From: Pseudomonas sp. MM223
GTDB lineage: Bacteria; Pseudomonadota; Gammaproteobacteria; Pseudomonadales; Pseudomonadaceae
Length of the DNA stretch: 64,000 bases
Reading direction: 5' to 3'
Assembly: GCA_947090765.1 (NCBI GenBank)
Contig: OX352322.1
Span: forward strand, 1 to 64,000
Shown here: positions 12,984-20,880 of the stretch, in pieces
How the letters are laid out: each line of letters begins with the position of its first letter
Position numbering within the stretch: position 1 is the stretch's first letter
Position numbers and translations under genes: made by a program
The notes under the pieces: generated by a model
What the model saw: only the letters and a program-made list of their open reading frames with translations
Databases searched by the model: none
What the model was told of the DNA's origin: nothing

Positions 12984-13628
12984 TTGCACTGCAGGCGGCT
13001 TCTGGCACGAGATGAATCGTGGTGCGCCCCGAATGCAAATTCCCATTCTGGGGCGTGACGAAATTTTCTGCGGGTGGTGGTGACACACAGTTTATGCGCA
13101 TTAAATAGAGGTCCACTTCAAAAAATGGACTCTCCAAAATGCGGAATGCTCTCGTCTCAATCTCAGTGAACACCATCGCAAGCCTCCTGACTGCGCTTGT
13201 GCTTCACTGGATCACCCGTCCTCTTTCCGACCTCTCCATTCAGCCAATCACGGCCTCAAACTCTGGATCCAAGAGCTCTTCGTGCTCTTCGTAGATGAGA
13301 AATCTGGACCAGACAGCACGTTTCTGAACCACCCCATCAGAGCAAGCGTTCCCCTGGATTGAGCTATCTGGTGACGATTCGTTGAGTTTCTTCTCACTGC
13401 TAGGAAGAGCTCTGATTAAAAATTCGTGCTTCCTCAGAGGCTTAGCGATGGTGTCTGTAGAGGCTTTTCTGGAATGACGAGTAAGCTCCTGATGGAGGCG
13501 TTTTCTGCACTCCATCCCTCACGGGGACCGCTTGTCAAATCGAAAGGCCCTGCTATACAGTTCTTGTCAAAGGATTTGTCAAATGATGTAGAATCCGGTC
13601 CCTCGTTGGGCGCGGTGGAGGAGTTAAC
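12984..13628. other. Intergenic region between turC and the unknown operon
   Basis: No credible gene in the first 500 bp. A 91-codon minus-strand frame at 13240-13515 has no ribosome site or family features. The last 100 bp hold three TTGTCAAA repeats and a likely promoter for the operon at 13629. Confidence 0.5.
13532..13594 (+). promoter_or_regulatory. Promoter region with three TTGTCAAA repeats
   Basis: Identical TTGTCAAA octamers lie at 13532-13539, 13564-13571 and 13576-13583. The second doubles as a possible -35 (TTGTCA), with TAGAAT at 13589-13594 as a loose -10. They lie 35-97 bp before the operon start, so they may be the operator for the helix-turn-helix protein encoded at 14468. 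Confidence 0.45.
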
Positions 13629-14471
13629 ATGTCAGAACGCGAAGGGGTCTTAGCAAGGGCGCCGCTTATCTATGCGTTGAGCGTAATCAGATTTGCCCCG
13701 ATTCTTAAGCTGCCAAAGCTGATCCCAGACATTCAGCACACGATCCGTCAGAGCCTCCCGGGCTTCTTCCAGATGGTCAAGGGCGTGCCGCCTGGGGTGA
13801 TGCACAGCGGAGAACCGAATTCTTGGGCGTTCCTTAATCGGGATGCTGACTACGCGTGCGTGCTGGCCATGGATCACATGATCCTGCAAAGCACAAATTA
13901 TCTTCATTTTGATAACCACTTAGCGCTTTTCCGTGAGTGCATTGAGGCGCTGGTAGGGCAAGCAGGTGCATTGGATATCACCGCTATCGGGATGCGGTAC
14001 GTCGATAAAATTGAACCAGCTGAAGGTGAGACCCTAGCCGACTACCTTCCGGAAGCCATGCTCCCACTTAAATGCGATGAGCTAGCGGCGCATGGGAAAG
14101 TCCCCAAGGAGCAGCTTGGAATCTCTACTACCACCTACCATCTAGATCCGGAGTATCTGCACATCAGATGCTGGCGGCAGACTGGTATGTGGATACCGGA
14201 AGATTTGGTCGAGCCGGCCATGGTTTTCGAAATTGCTAAGCAATCGAGGAATTCATCCAAGCATGGTGCTCCTCTGCAAGGTGCATTTGTGCCTGTTAGC
14301 GAAAATGGTGCTCTTCTCGATACGGATGCGCATTGGCCGCTGCAGTTAGCCGAACGACTGGGAACCGAGGAGATCTGCACGAGACTCGACGGTTTGCATA
14401 AGACTGCTAACTTTGCTTTTAGGACAGTCGCGAAAGATCATGCCTTTGAGGTTTGGGGGAAGGCGAAATGA
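13629..14471 (+). CDS. TIGR04255-like protein of unknown function
   Basis: The 280-residue protein resembles the TIGR04255 family by overall layout: an N-terminal APLIYALSVIRFAPI strand, a central YVDKIEP segment and a long alpha/beta body. That assignment is from memory of the family pattern. The ATG at 13629 follows a strong GGAGGAG ribosome site. The family has no established function and a patchy distribution. No signal peptide or membrane span is visible, so it should be cytoplasmic. It is the first gene of a three-gene unit, and its TGA overlaps the next start (ATGA at 14468-14471). An operon function with the regulator-like second gene and the third unknown is likely. Confidence 0.75.
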   Translation: MSEREGVLARAPLIYALSVIRFAPILKLPKLIPDIQHTIRQSLPGFFQMVKGVPPGVMHSGEPNSWAFLNRDADYACVLAMDHMILQSTNYLHFDNHLALFRECIEALVGQAGALDITAIGMRYVDKIEPAEGETLADYLPEAMLPLKCDELAAHGKVPKEQLGISTTTYHLDPEYLHIRCWRQTGMWIPEDLVEPAMVFEIAKQSRNSSKHGAPLQGAFVPVSENGALLDTDAHWPLQLAERLGTEEICTRLDGLHKTANFAFRTVAKDHAFEVWGKAK

Positions 14472-15151
14472 CTACAGCAATGAATGGGCAATGGATTGAT
14501 CCTACCGGGGCTGCTGTAAGCAGATCTTCTACTTGGGAAAACCCTGAAATTGCTCCGCGTGTAGGTAGCACGACAGCAAACCCTGTATTGGCGATTGCTT
14601 TCACAGCGATGCTGGCCGTTTCGGTAGTAGTCGCTCCTGGGACTGCCTCCCTGCCCTATCCACAACTTATCGGCTCAGCAGGCATGAGCTTTCATGGCGT
14701 GCATGCTGGTGCCTGGACCGAGGTGGACACCAGCCAGGATGCCAATGTTACCGAAGACGTAGCGCCGGCCTTAATCGAGGAGCTTAGGAGCGACTTCAAG
14801 TTGTCAGATAGCTCCATCGCGCAGATCTTCAACGTGTCTCGTCAGACCGTGTACAATTGGCGGACTGGAAAAACCGCCACTGGTTTTCCCGAGAGGCTTG
14901 CGGCTTTAACTGAGGCGTTGCGCCAAGTTAACGCCGAAGAAGCGCAGTATCTGCATCGGGTGCTTTTCTATCCAACCGCCGATGGCCGCCTGATTCAGGA
15001 TGCGCTTTCGGATGAAGCGTGGAATCGAAATGGCGCTAAAGGTGTGTACGGAATGGTTGCGGAGTTGGCTGGCAAGGCGCAGCAGCTACGTGATAGGGAC
15101 CTCAAAACCATCGCCAGGTTAGAAAAATCGGGCGGTTCGAATTTGGTTTGA
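14468..15151 (+). CDS. Helix-turn-helix protein of unknown function, possibly membrane-anchored
   Basis: The ATG at 14468 overlaps the preceding stop, giving 227 residues. About residues 40-62 form a hydrophobic stretch (PVLAIAFTAMLAVSVVVAP) that could span the membrane. Residues 110-140 contain a clear helix-turn-helix (LSDSSIAQIFNVSRQTVYNWRTGK) of the kind found in phage-like and antitoxin-like regulators. The C-terminal helical part is unrecognised. It may regulate its own operon through the TTGTCAAA repeats upstream of 13629. A DNA-binding protein with a membrane segment would be unusual; the hydrophobic stretch could also be a buried strand. Function is unknown. Confidence 0.72.
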   Translation: MTTAMNGQWIDPTGAAVSRSSTWENPEIAPRVGSTTANPVLAIAFTAMLAVSVVVAPGTASLPYPQLIGSAGMSFHGVHAGAWTEVDTSQDANVTEDVAPALIEELRSDFKLSDSSIAQIFNVSRQTVYNWRTGKTATGFPERLAALTEALRQVNAEEAQYLHRVLFYPTADGRLIQDALSDEAWNRNGAKGVYGMVAELAGKAQQLRDRDLKTIARLEKSGGSNLV

Positions 15152-15153
15152 TT

Positions 15154-16023
15154 ATGGCTGATACACCTGAGCAAGAGATCGTAAGTGCCATTAGCGCTGC
15201 TGGTTGGCTGCAAGGAGATACCGTCTCAGGTGACGCCTTGATTGAACACATATCCGAGGAGGTCCTGAAAGGCCAATTCGAGGGGGTGGCTCCAGCTTAT
15301 TGGATGTTGGCCTCCCATTCCTGCACGGTGCATGCACGCAACCTTTGTGATGCGCCGTGGATAGAGTGGATTGCCGTTAAGGTAAAGAAAAAGGCCTTTG
15401 ATAAGCAGCTGCACGCCCTCAATCCACGTACGCTGCACCTGCAGCACGCGGAAAAGCAGGTTTTGGAGCTCAAGATTCACAAGCGTGTGTGGACCAAGAG
15501 AGCCGTGCTTCCGACGCTCCACCGAAATCCGGTAATCACGCTGAGCGAAGAAAACGGTCAGTATTTCTCATACTGGATGTCCCACCATTACAACCGTATT
15601 GCGATGCCGGACGAGTTGGTCAACCGCCTGAAGGCAGACCAAGGTGACGACGGCATGAAGGGCATCGCCGTGCTTGTCGACGATTTCCTCCATCAGAACA
15701 ACCAATTTTTCGCTAGTGCTTGGGTTTCCTTCAACCCCAAGGGCGAGATTCGCGACCCGGCTGAGCCCTACGAGGTGGTGTTCCGGTTTTTGACCAAACG
15801 AGAGCACGCCAGGCGCGCAAATGAGCTGCACGACCAGCTGAATGAATTGCTCGGGGTGGCCAGAAATCTCAACGATGGGCTGTACTTCGGTGGAGCAGAC
15901 GTCACGGTGCTCCAAGACTTTACCATGCTCGATGCGGAAGACTTCGTGCGGTACAACCTTCACGACTGGCTCAGTGTTGGGGATACCGATGAAGATGAAG
16001 AAGGTGCCGATGATGCTGACTGA
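15154..16023 (+). CDS. Conserved-looking hypothetical protein, third gene of the unknown operon
   Basis: The ATG at 15154 lies 2 bp after the preceding stop and gives 289 residues. A WMLASHSCTVHA segment near residues 50-62, followed by PWIEWIAVK, has the look of proteins with an (S/Q)-H/D-C-D-type motif and a nearby acidic residue. I cannot name the family. The C-terminus is very acidic (VGDTDEDEEGADDAD). No signal peptide or membrane span is seen. The tight spacing of all three genes means they are almost certainly made together. Defence, toxin-antitoxin or other accessory roles are possible but not shown. Confidence 0.72.
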   Translation: MADTPEQEIVSAISAAGWLQGDTVSGDALIEHISEEVLKGQFEGVAPAYWMLASHSCTVHARNLCDAPWIEWIAVKVKKKAFDKQLHALNPRTLHLQHAEKQVLELKIHKRVWTKRAVLPTLHRNPVITLSEENGQYFSYWMSHHYNRIAMPDELVNRLKADQGDDGMKGIAVLVDDFLHQNNQFFASAWVSFNPKGEIRDPAEPYEVVFRFLTKREHARRANELHDQLNELLGVARNLNDGLYFGGADVTVLQDFTMLDAEDFVRYNLHDWLSVGDTDEDEEGADDAD

Positions 16024-16333
16024 GGCGCTATCGGCCTCCCCTTTAGGATCTGGGTTTGACCTTAGCTGACCGGCTGCTCTACAAACCAATTGATTTTCTC
16101 CGGAGCCGGTGTCACTGTCGCTCCAAGAATAGCCCCCACGCCTCGGGCAGGTCCCAGACCTGTACTGCGCACCAGGGGGTTAGTTGTTTCTAGGGCCCGC
16201 CCAGGTCGATCAGGCATGCTTTGGGCGGGCCTCAAACCAGTGGGTGACCACCAAAAGGGTCAGTTAGGCCTACTGCTGCCTATCCTCGCTCGTTACCATC
16301 CAGAGACCCTCTATTGATACGGTTTCAGCAAAG
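16024..16333. other. Intergenic gap with a GC-rich hairpin
   Basis: The 10-bp arms GGCCCGCCCA (16194-16203) and TGGGCGGGCC (16222-16231) can pair. There is no T run, so it is not a classic terminator. No gene is supported here. Confidence 0.4.
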
Positions 16334-17245
16334 ATGGATGTCTATAAGGTCCGCATCGAAGACACAGAAAGCAAGATCATCGACAAGGAAGGTTTCGAGG
16401 CCGAGACCTTCCGCAGAGATCCATGGTACCAGCCTGGAAGTGCCGGCAAGCTAGCTCAGTTTGCTGTATGCCCGGCATGCGACAACCCTGTCCAGCTGGT
16501 TGGGCTGTATGAGCTACCGCCTAACGTGAAGAACCCATTCGGGAAACATGCTACTAAGAGCATTCGCGGCATCGCTCCATTTGATAGTGAGGCCCGTAAC
16601 GATTGCCCGTACTTCCAGCCTCGCCAGCACAAGAAAACAGAACGAAAAACCAGGTTTGACGGCGTCCCACGGAAGATTCTCAAGCTATTGATCGAACAGT
16701 TCGATCGCGTGGTTTACATCCTGGAGAAAGAGACCCAACTGGTCCTTTCCGAGAACGCGTTGAGAGGCATGCTGCAGCGTTACAAGGGAGAGCGTGGCTA
16801 CCTCTATACCGGCGCGACGCTTCGCAATGTGCCATGGATCTTTGCTTACATGTCGGACGCCACCCGCCTGTTTGGCCAGAAGGTCATTGGAAATGCTGAG
16901 CTGGTGAAAGCTATTGCCGCTGAGGTGCCAGGGGCGGAAATCAGCAGCACTGGTCGGCTGGAATCGAAGAAGGTGCCTGGTTCGAAGGCGGCATATTTTG
17001 ATCTCAAAATGAGTTTCATCCGCCATCGAATCGTCAAAGACAGTGAAGCGTCCGGCTTGGTTGAAAGCATGGAGTTTGTAGTGTCACAGCCTCGCGGAGG
17101 TGAGCTTGAGCACATTCACAAGGAAGTCATCAAATTCGATTCGGCTTGGTTCGAATCCCTTATCCGGATGCCGGTTGATCATCCTTATCGCAGAATGGAT
17201 AGAGTGAAGATGGCCCGGGAGGAACTGGGCGATCTGCTGGCCTGA
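16334..17245 (+). CDS. Hypothetical protein with zinc-ribbon-like CxxC
   Basis: The 303-residue protein is not recognised. Near residue 50 it has VCPACDNPV, half of a zinc ribbon. A second half is not obvious, although a cysteine occurs in NDCPYF near residue 96. The rest is mixed alpha/beta with many basic residues and no membrane segment. The start at 16334 has no strong ribosome site. It lies 310 bp after the three-gene unit and is read in the same direction, so it may be a separate transcription unit. A nucleic-acid-related role is a guess based only on the CxxC and basic character. Confidence 0.65.
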   Translation: MDVYKVRIEDTESKIIDKEGFEAETFRRDPWYQPGSAGKLAQFAVCPACDNPVQLVGLYELPPNVKNPFGKHATKSIRGIAPFDSEARNDCPYFQPRQHKKTERKTRFDGVPRKILKLLIEQFDRVVYILEKETQLVLSENALRGMLQRYKGERGYLYTGATLRNVPWIFAYMSDATRLFGQKVIGNAELVKAIAAEVPGAEISSTGRLESKKVPGSKAAYFDLKMSFIRHRIVKDSEASGLVESMEFVVSQPRGGELEHIHKEVIKFDSAWFESLIRMPVDHPYRRMDRVKMAREELGDLLA

Positions 17246-17264
17246 CTCAGGCCTGAGGAGGCCT

Positions 17265-17328
17265 GTTGTAAACCACTTTTTTTCACTGTAACCACAGTGG
17301 TTTACAGTGAAAAAAAGTGGTTTACAAC
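17265..17328. repeat. 64-bp near-perfect palindrome containing four TGTAAACCAC-like units
   Basis: The arms begin GTTGTAAACCACTTTTTTTC and are mirrored by GAAAAAAAGTGGTTTACAAC. The centre contains a second inverted pair, TGTAACCAC and GTGGTTTACA. It lies 19 bp after the gene ending at 17245. It could fold into a long hairpin in RNA, or be a protein-binding site with four half-sites. Confidence 0.8.
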
Positions 17329-17461
17329 GTAGCTACGACACGCGCCCTGGCCACTCCCCAGGCCAGCGCGCTCCTCATTGATTCGTTCAGTCGGGCGTCG
17401 AACACCTATGCTGCTCGGGGCCTTGCCACGCCGCGGTGTCCTATAATTCATCTTCAGCTGA

Positions 17462-17686
17462 ATGGAGCAAAATGTTGTGAAGCGCACATTCATTGGAATG
17501 GTCGAGGCTGGTGAGCCACTGATGAGGCAAGCGCTTGAAGCTATCCGACAGGCCCACGAAGCGGAGGCTGCTGGATTGCCAGACCTTGAGGTACAGCGTC
17601 TTCACCCATTGGCAGATTCGCTCTATCAGGCGGTCATTGATTTTCAGCTCCTCAAAGCAGGTAAACCACCGTCGACTATCCAGTGA
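17462..17686 (+). CDS. Small helical protein, first of two tandem paralogues
   Basis: 74 residues, mostly helical, with AIRQAHEAEAAGLPDLEVQRLHPLADSLYQAV in the middle. The following gene has the same pattern (AMKQYHEAQASG, EEVERLRQIAES, FRAVSEYQL), so the two look like an old tandem duplication. An alternative GTG start at 17477 has a better-placed GGAG (17464-17467). Function is unknown; no signal or metal-binding motif is present. Confidence 0.6.
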   Translation: MEQNVVKRTFIGMVEAGEPLMRQALEAIRQAHEAEAAGLPDLEVQRLHPLADSLYQAVIDFQLLKAGKPPSTIQ

Positions 17687-17700
17687 GGACCTGCCGCTAC

Positions 17701-17907
17701 ATGACGAAAAAGATGCCAGCTCTTCTCCCCGACCACCCCATGTATACCGACGCAGTGGATGCGATGAAGCAATACCACGAGGCGCAGGCTTCTGGCTCAT
17801 CTGCCGAAGAGGTTGAGCGCCTGCGTCAAATCGCAGAATCACAATTTCGGGCTGTCAGCGAGTATCAGCTCAACGCTCTGGGATATCAGTCTCGTCGTCC
17901 GCACTGA
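17701..17907 (+). CDS. Small helical protein, second of two tandem paralogues
   Basis: 68 residues from the ATG at 17701, which has GAGGA ten bases upstream. A GTG at 17683 would overlap the previous stop and is an alternative start. The helical core matches the preceding gene in residue pattern (H-E-A/x-G/S, then E-V-x-R-L, then F/Y-x-A-V). Function is unknown. A bidirectional terminator follows at 18017-18047. Confidence 0.6.
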   Translation: MTKKMPALLPDHPMYTDAVDAMKQYHEAQASGSSAEEVERLRQIAESQFRAVSEYQLNALGYQSRRPH

Positions 17908-18016
17908 AGGGATAACCGATCCGGAGGTAGCTTCAGAATCCATCAAGCCAAGCGGAAGACTCACGACGCGGTCCGATTGATCAGCGAGACGGTCGGGAGG
18001 GTTTGCACACAGCCCC

Positions 18017-18047
18017 AAAAAAAGCAGCTCCCGAGAGCTGCTTTTTT
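18017..18047. terminator. Bidirectional rho-independent terminator
   Basis: The arms AAAAAAAGCAGCTC and GAGCTGCTTTTTT surround CCGA. A run on one side and T run on the other let it serve both the small genes before it and the minus-strand small gene that ends at 18049. Confidence 0.88.
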
Positions 18048-18048
18048 C

Positions 18049-18177
18049 TTACTCCCCCTTTTTGTGCTTGTGGGGTTTCAGGTCCGGATGGTCCTTCTGC
18101 TTTTCAGGGGTGACTCGCTGCCTTTTGTCCGGAGTGCCATCTTCATTGGTGCGCTTTGGGCCTGGCTTGATGCTCAT
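18049..18177 (-). CDS. Very small basic hydrophilic protein (42 residues)
   Basis: The minus strand reads MSIKPGPKRTNEDGTPDKRQ and continues through a Lys/His-rich tail (KPHKHKKGE) to a TAA directly before the terminator at 18017-18047. The ATG has an AAGGAAG ribosome site seven bases upstream. Codon-level sense, ribosome site and terminator together make it a credible gene although it is short. It has no membrane span. The His-Lys tail is reminiscent of metal or nucleic-acid binding, but the function is unknown. Confidence 0.6.
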   Translation of the reverse strand: MSIKPGPKRTNEDGTPDKRQRVTPEKQKDHPDLKPHKHKKGE

Positions 18178-18299
18178 GCAAAACTTCCTTTTCCGCTTGG
18201 GTTGTTGAATGCAGCTATGTAATTAGTCCAGCTTCTCTCAGCTGTCAAAGCAGGCTGGTGCAGAACCGCCTGGCCGATGATCCGGTCCACATCGAACAT

Positions 18300-19997
18300 T
18301 CAGAGGCCAGAATAAGAGCCTCCGACAAAGGGCTTACAAGGGGCAGTGAAATCCAGCGCTGAGCGATACGAAGACGTCTGGACGTTCATCATGCCGAGCA
18401 CGGTGTGGAACAGGTTGTCGTGGCTCAGCGGTGACGTGGTTTGAGCTTTCAAACAACCCACGTTGACCTTTTCGCTCTTCGCGAGCGAGTCAGACATCCA
18501 AAGTACCAACGGCACCTTTGTTTGCTCGTCAGGAGCCATCGCGTAAGGCAGCCCGTGTAGATAGAGCCCACCCTCCCCCAGCGATTCGCCGTGGTCCGAA
18601 ACGTACATCAGCGCAGTGTCGAACTTGGTGTTGGCCGCCAGGATATCGATGAGATTTGCAGTCACATAATCGGTGTAGAGGATTGAGTTGTCGTAGGCAT
18701 TGACCACCTCCTCCTGCTTACATTTGTCGAGCTCGTTGGTCTCGCACACCGGTGCGAATTTCTTGAATTGCGAGGGGTAGCGCTTGTAGTAGGCCGGGCC
18801 GTGACTGCCTTTGTAGTGGAGCACCAGGACAGCATCGCCTTCCTGGCGCTTGATGAAGTCTTGCATCTCCGTGAGCAGCACCCCGTCCTTACACTCCTCG
18901 CTGGTGCACAGTTGGGAATCCGCGTGAGAGGCAGCCTTGTGGTTGGGAACCCTGTCGCAGACCCCTTTGCACCCCGAGTTGTTGTCAGTCCACATGACAC
19001 TGATGCCAGCGCGTTGAAGCACGTCGAGCAGCCCTTCTCGGCTCTTGGCCAAGCCATCTTTGTACTGGGCCTTACCCACGTCCAGGAACATGCATGGCAG
19101 CGAGACCGCGGTAGCGGTACCGCAGGAGCTCACGTTCGTGAAGCTAATGACATTTCGCTTTTCTAGTTCCGGATTCGTTTCACGGGAGTAGCCGTTGAGG
19201 GAGAAGTTGGCGGAGCGAGCGGTCTCTCCTACTGCCAGTACCAGCAGCCTGGGTTTACGAGCCGCACCCTGTCGATTAACTACCGCATCAGTACCAATGG
19301 CCGTCAGCGTTTTAGGTGAGGCCAGCTGACGCTTCAGGTACCCATGGCCAGCCGCAAACAAGTTGGTAGGTACCAGAATCAGCCGGATCTCCCGATTGTT
19401 GCGCAGCAAGGAGGCATACGACTGGTACTGACTCAACGCGATGCCAGATAAGGTCAACAGAGCGAGCGACAGAGCAATGAACCTGCTGACCAAAGCTTTG
19501 GCCCAAGGCTTGCGCCGGAGGGGAACCCGGGCAATCAGGTAGACGGGCAACACCCCAACCATTGCGACCCAAAGACCGAGCTTCCAATTCAGCAGCTCGG
19601 TTGCCTCAGCGACGTCGGTCTCCACAACGTTGGTGAACATTGTGTAATCGATCACGATGCCGTAGGCATTCATGAAGTAACTCGCAAAAGACGCGCTGAT
19701 CAGTACCAGGCACAGTATGGGTTTGGCCAGCCGCCCCCATGACAGCAAGCTCAGAACGGTAAACACCCATGCGAATACTATGACTGGGAGGCTAGCCGCT
19801 AGCTGCCAGTTCACTTCATCGGTTTTGAATACCAGCTTCCAGAGCACGTTCCAGAGCTCAGCGTTCGCGAATAGCAGTAACCAAAAAGTCACCAGGCCGA
19901 TTAGCAAATTAGTACTGATGCCTTTCTGCCGCGCATTGCGAATAGCAAAGATCCATTTGCTTAACAGGGTGTGAACAATGGATTTGGAAGGTGTCAT
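18300..19997 (-). CDS. eptA: EptA-type lipid A phosphoethanolamine transferase
   Basis: These inner-membrane enzymes transfer phosphoethanolamine from phosphatidylethanolamine to lipid A. This lowers surface negative charge and raises resistance to cationic peptides. From the ATG at 19997 the protein has 565 residues: a basic N-terminus, five hydrophobic spans up to about residue 190, then a periplasmic sulfatase-like domain. The nucleophile motif is VGETARSANFSLNGYSRETN, with the threonine near residue 258. YVSDHGESLGE is the metal-binding motif near 460. Paired cysteines in the periplasmic part (CGTATAVSLPCMF, NNSGCKGVCDRV) match the disulfide pattern of the family. A copy of the 16-bp cargo box lies 232 bp upstream. 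Confidence 0.9.
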   Translation of the reverse strand: MTPSKSIVHTLLSKWIFAIRNARQKGISTNLLIGLVTFWLLLFANAELWNVLWKLVFKTDEVNWQLAASLPVIVFAWVFTVLSLLSWGRLAKPILCLVLISASFASYFMNAYGIVIDYTMFTNVVETDVAEATELLNWKLGLWVAMVGVLPVYLIARVPLRRKPWAKALVSRFIALSLALLTLSGIALSQYQSYASLLRNNREIRLILVPTNLFAAGHGYLKRQLASPKTLTAIGTDAVVNRQGAARKPRLLVLAVGETARSANFSLNGYSRETNPELEKRNVISFTNVSSCGTATAVSLPCMFLDVGKAQYKDGLAKSREGLLDVLQRAGISVMWTDNNSGCKGVCDRVPNHKAASHADSQLCTSEECKDGVLLTEMQDFIKRQEGDAVLVLHYKGSHGPAYYKRYPSQFKKFAPVCETNELDKCKQEEVVNAYDNSILYTDYVTANLIDILAANTKFDTALMYVSDHGESLGEGGLYLHGLPYAMAPDEQTKVPLVLWMSDSLAKSEKVNVGCLKAQTTSPLSHDNLFHTVLGMMNVQTSSYRSALDFTAPCKPFVGGSYSGL

Positions 19998-20487
19998 TAT
20001 CAAACTCTGGAAGCTGCTTATCCATGGCGGTAGCTATGGAGTTAGCGGGAGCTACAAGGCAAACCGTCGACAGATGCTGAGCGATTGCGCAATGTGCGGA
20101 GCGTCAGAGGCCTTAGGCCCCTAGGCGTTGGGGACGCTTAGTATGTGTGAGGCATAGGGATAAAAAGAGAAATGAATCTCGCTGAGCGCATTATTTCCGG
20201 GACCTGATAACGACACGATGACCTCGGGATTACAATGCTGACAGAAATCCAATTACTGCTGTTTTGATTGTCATTGATCACGCTATGATCAAAATTAGGG
20301 GAATACTACCCACCAAAAGCAATGCTCCGCTCAGCTAGATAAATTTAATTTCACAAACAAAACGGTTTCGTTTTGTCGTAGGCTAATTTTGAACTTTCAA
20401 TTCAACTTACAAGTCTTTCTCGCGAGCAGAACATAATTTTCAACTTTTGCTCGTTAATATGTCACCCATCAATGAGGGGCGAATACC
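19998..20487. other. Divergent promoter region between eptA and the zinc-ribbon gene
   Basis: No gene seen. It holds one cargo box (20229-20244), an inverted TGATCA pair around 20275-20290 and AT-rich DNA after 20330. Both flanking genes read outward from it. Confidence 0.55.
20229..20244. promoter_or_regulatory. Cargo regulatory box 1 (ATTACAATGCTGACAG)
   Basis: A member of the 16-bp box family found ten times in this element. It lies between divergent eptA and the zinc-ribbon/CDF genes and is nearly identical to the copy at 29652-29667. Confidence 0.6.
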
Positions 20488-20826
20488 ATGAGCTTTTTCA
20501 AAAACATCCTGGGCGGGCACCATGGCCGTGGAAACCACGGTGGAGGCAAGCACCACAGCGGGGGACATGGGGCCGAGCAATATGATCGCCATGGCCGGCA
20601 GCAGGGCTGCGACGGCGGTAATCAGGTGTATGACGGCGGGCGCCCTCCCACTCCTGCCCCCATCAAAGATCTGCAGGGCTGCAGGCAGTGCCGGACGGCC
20701 AACGATCCGTCAGCACGCTTTTGTCTAAACTGCGGAACACCGCTATCGAGTGGTTGCACCGCCTGCGGCTCGCTGCTGAGTGCAGGAGCAAGATTTTGCA
20801 GTCAGTGTGGCCAAGCGACGCTCTAA
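20488..20826 (+). CDS. His/Gly-rich double zinc-ribbon protein
   Basis: The 112-residue protein has a His/Gly-rich N-terminal half (GGHHGRGNHGGGKHHSGGHG) likely to bind metal. Two C-terminal zinc ribbons follow, CRQC...CLNC and CTAC...CSQC, about residues 68-110. No signal peptide is present, so it is probably cytoplasmic. It lies 54 bp before a CDF metal exporter and reads in the same direction. A metal buffer or chaperone role beside the exporter is a reasonable inference. It has no enzymatic motif. Confidence 0.78.
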   Translation: MSFFKNILGGHHGRGNHGGGKHHSGGHGAEQYDRHGRQQGCDGGNQVYDGGRPPTPAPIKDLQGCRQCRTANDPSARFCLNCGTPLSSGCTACGSLLSAGARFCSQCGQATL

Positions 20827-20880
20827 GGCTAGGTAGACAGGAAGGCCAACGAGACCACAACCCTGCGCAAGGAGAAATAC

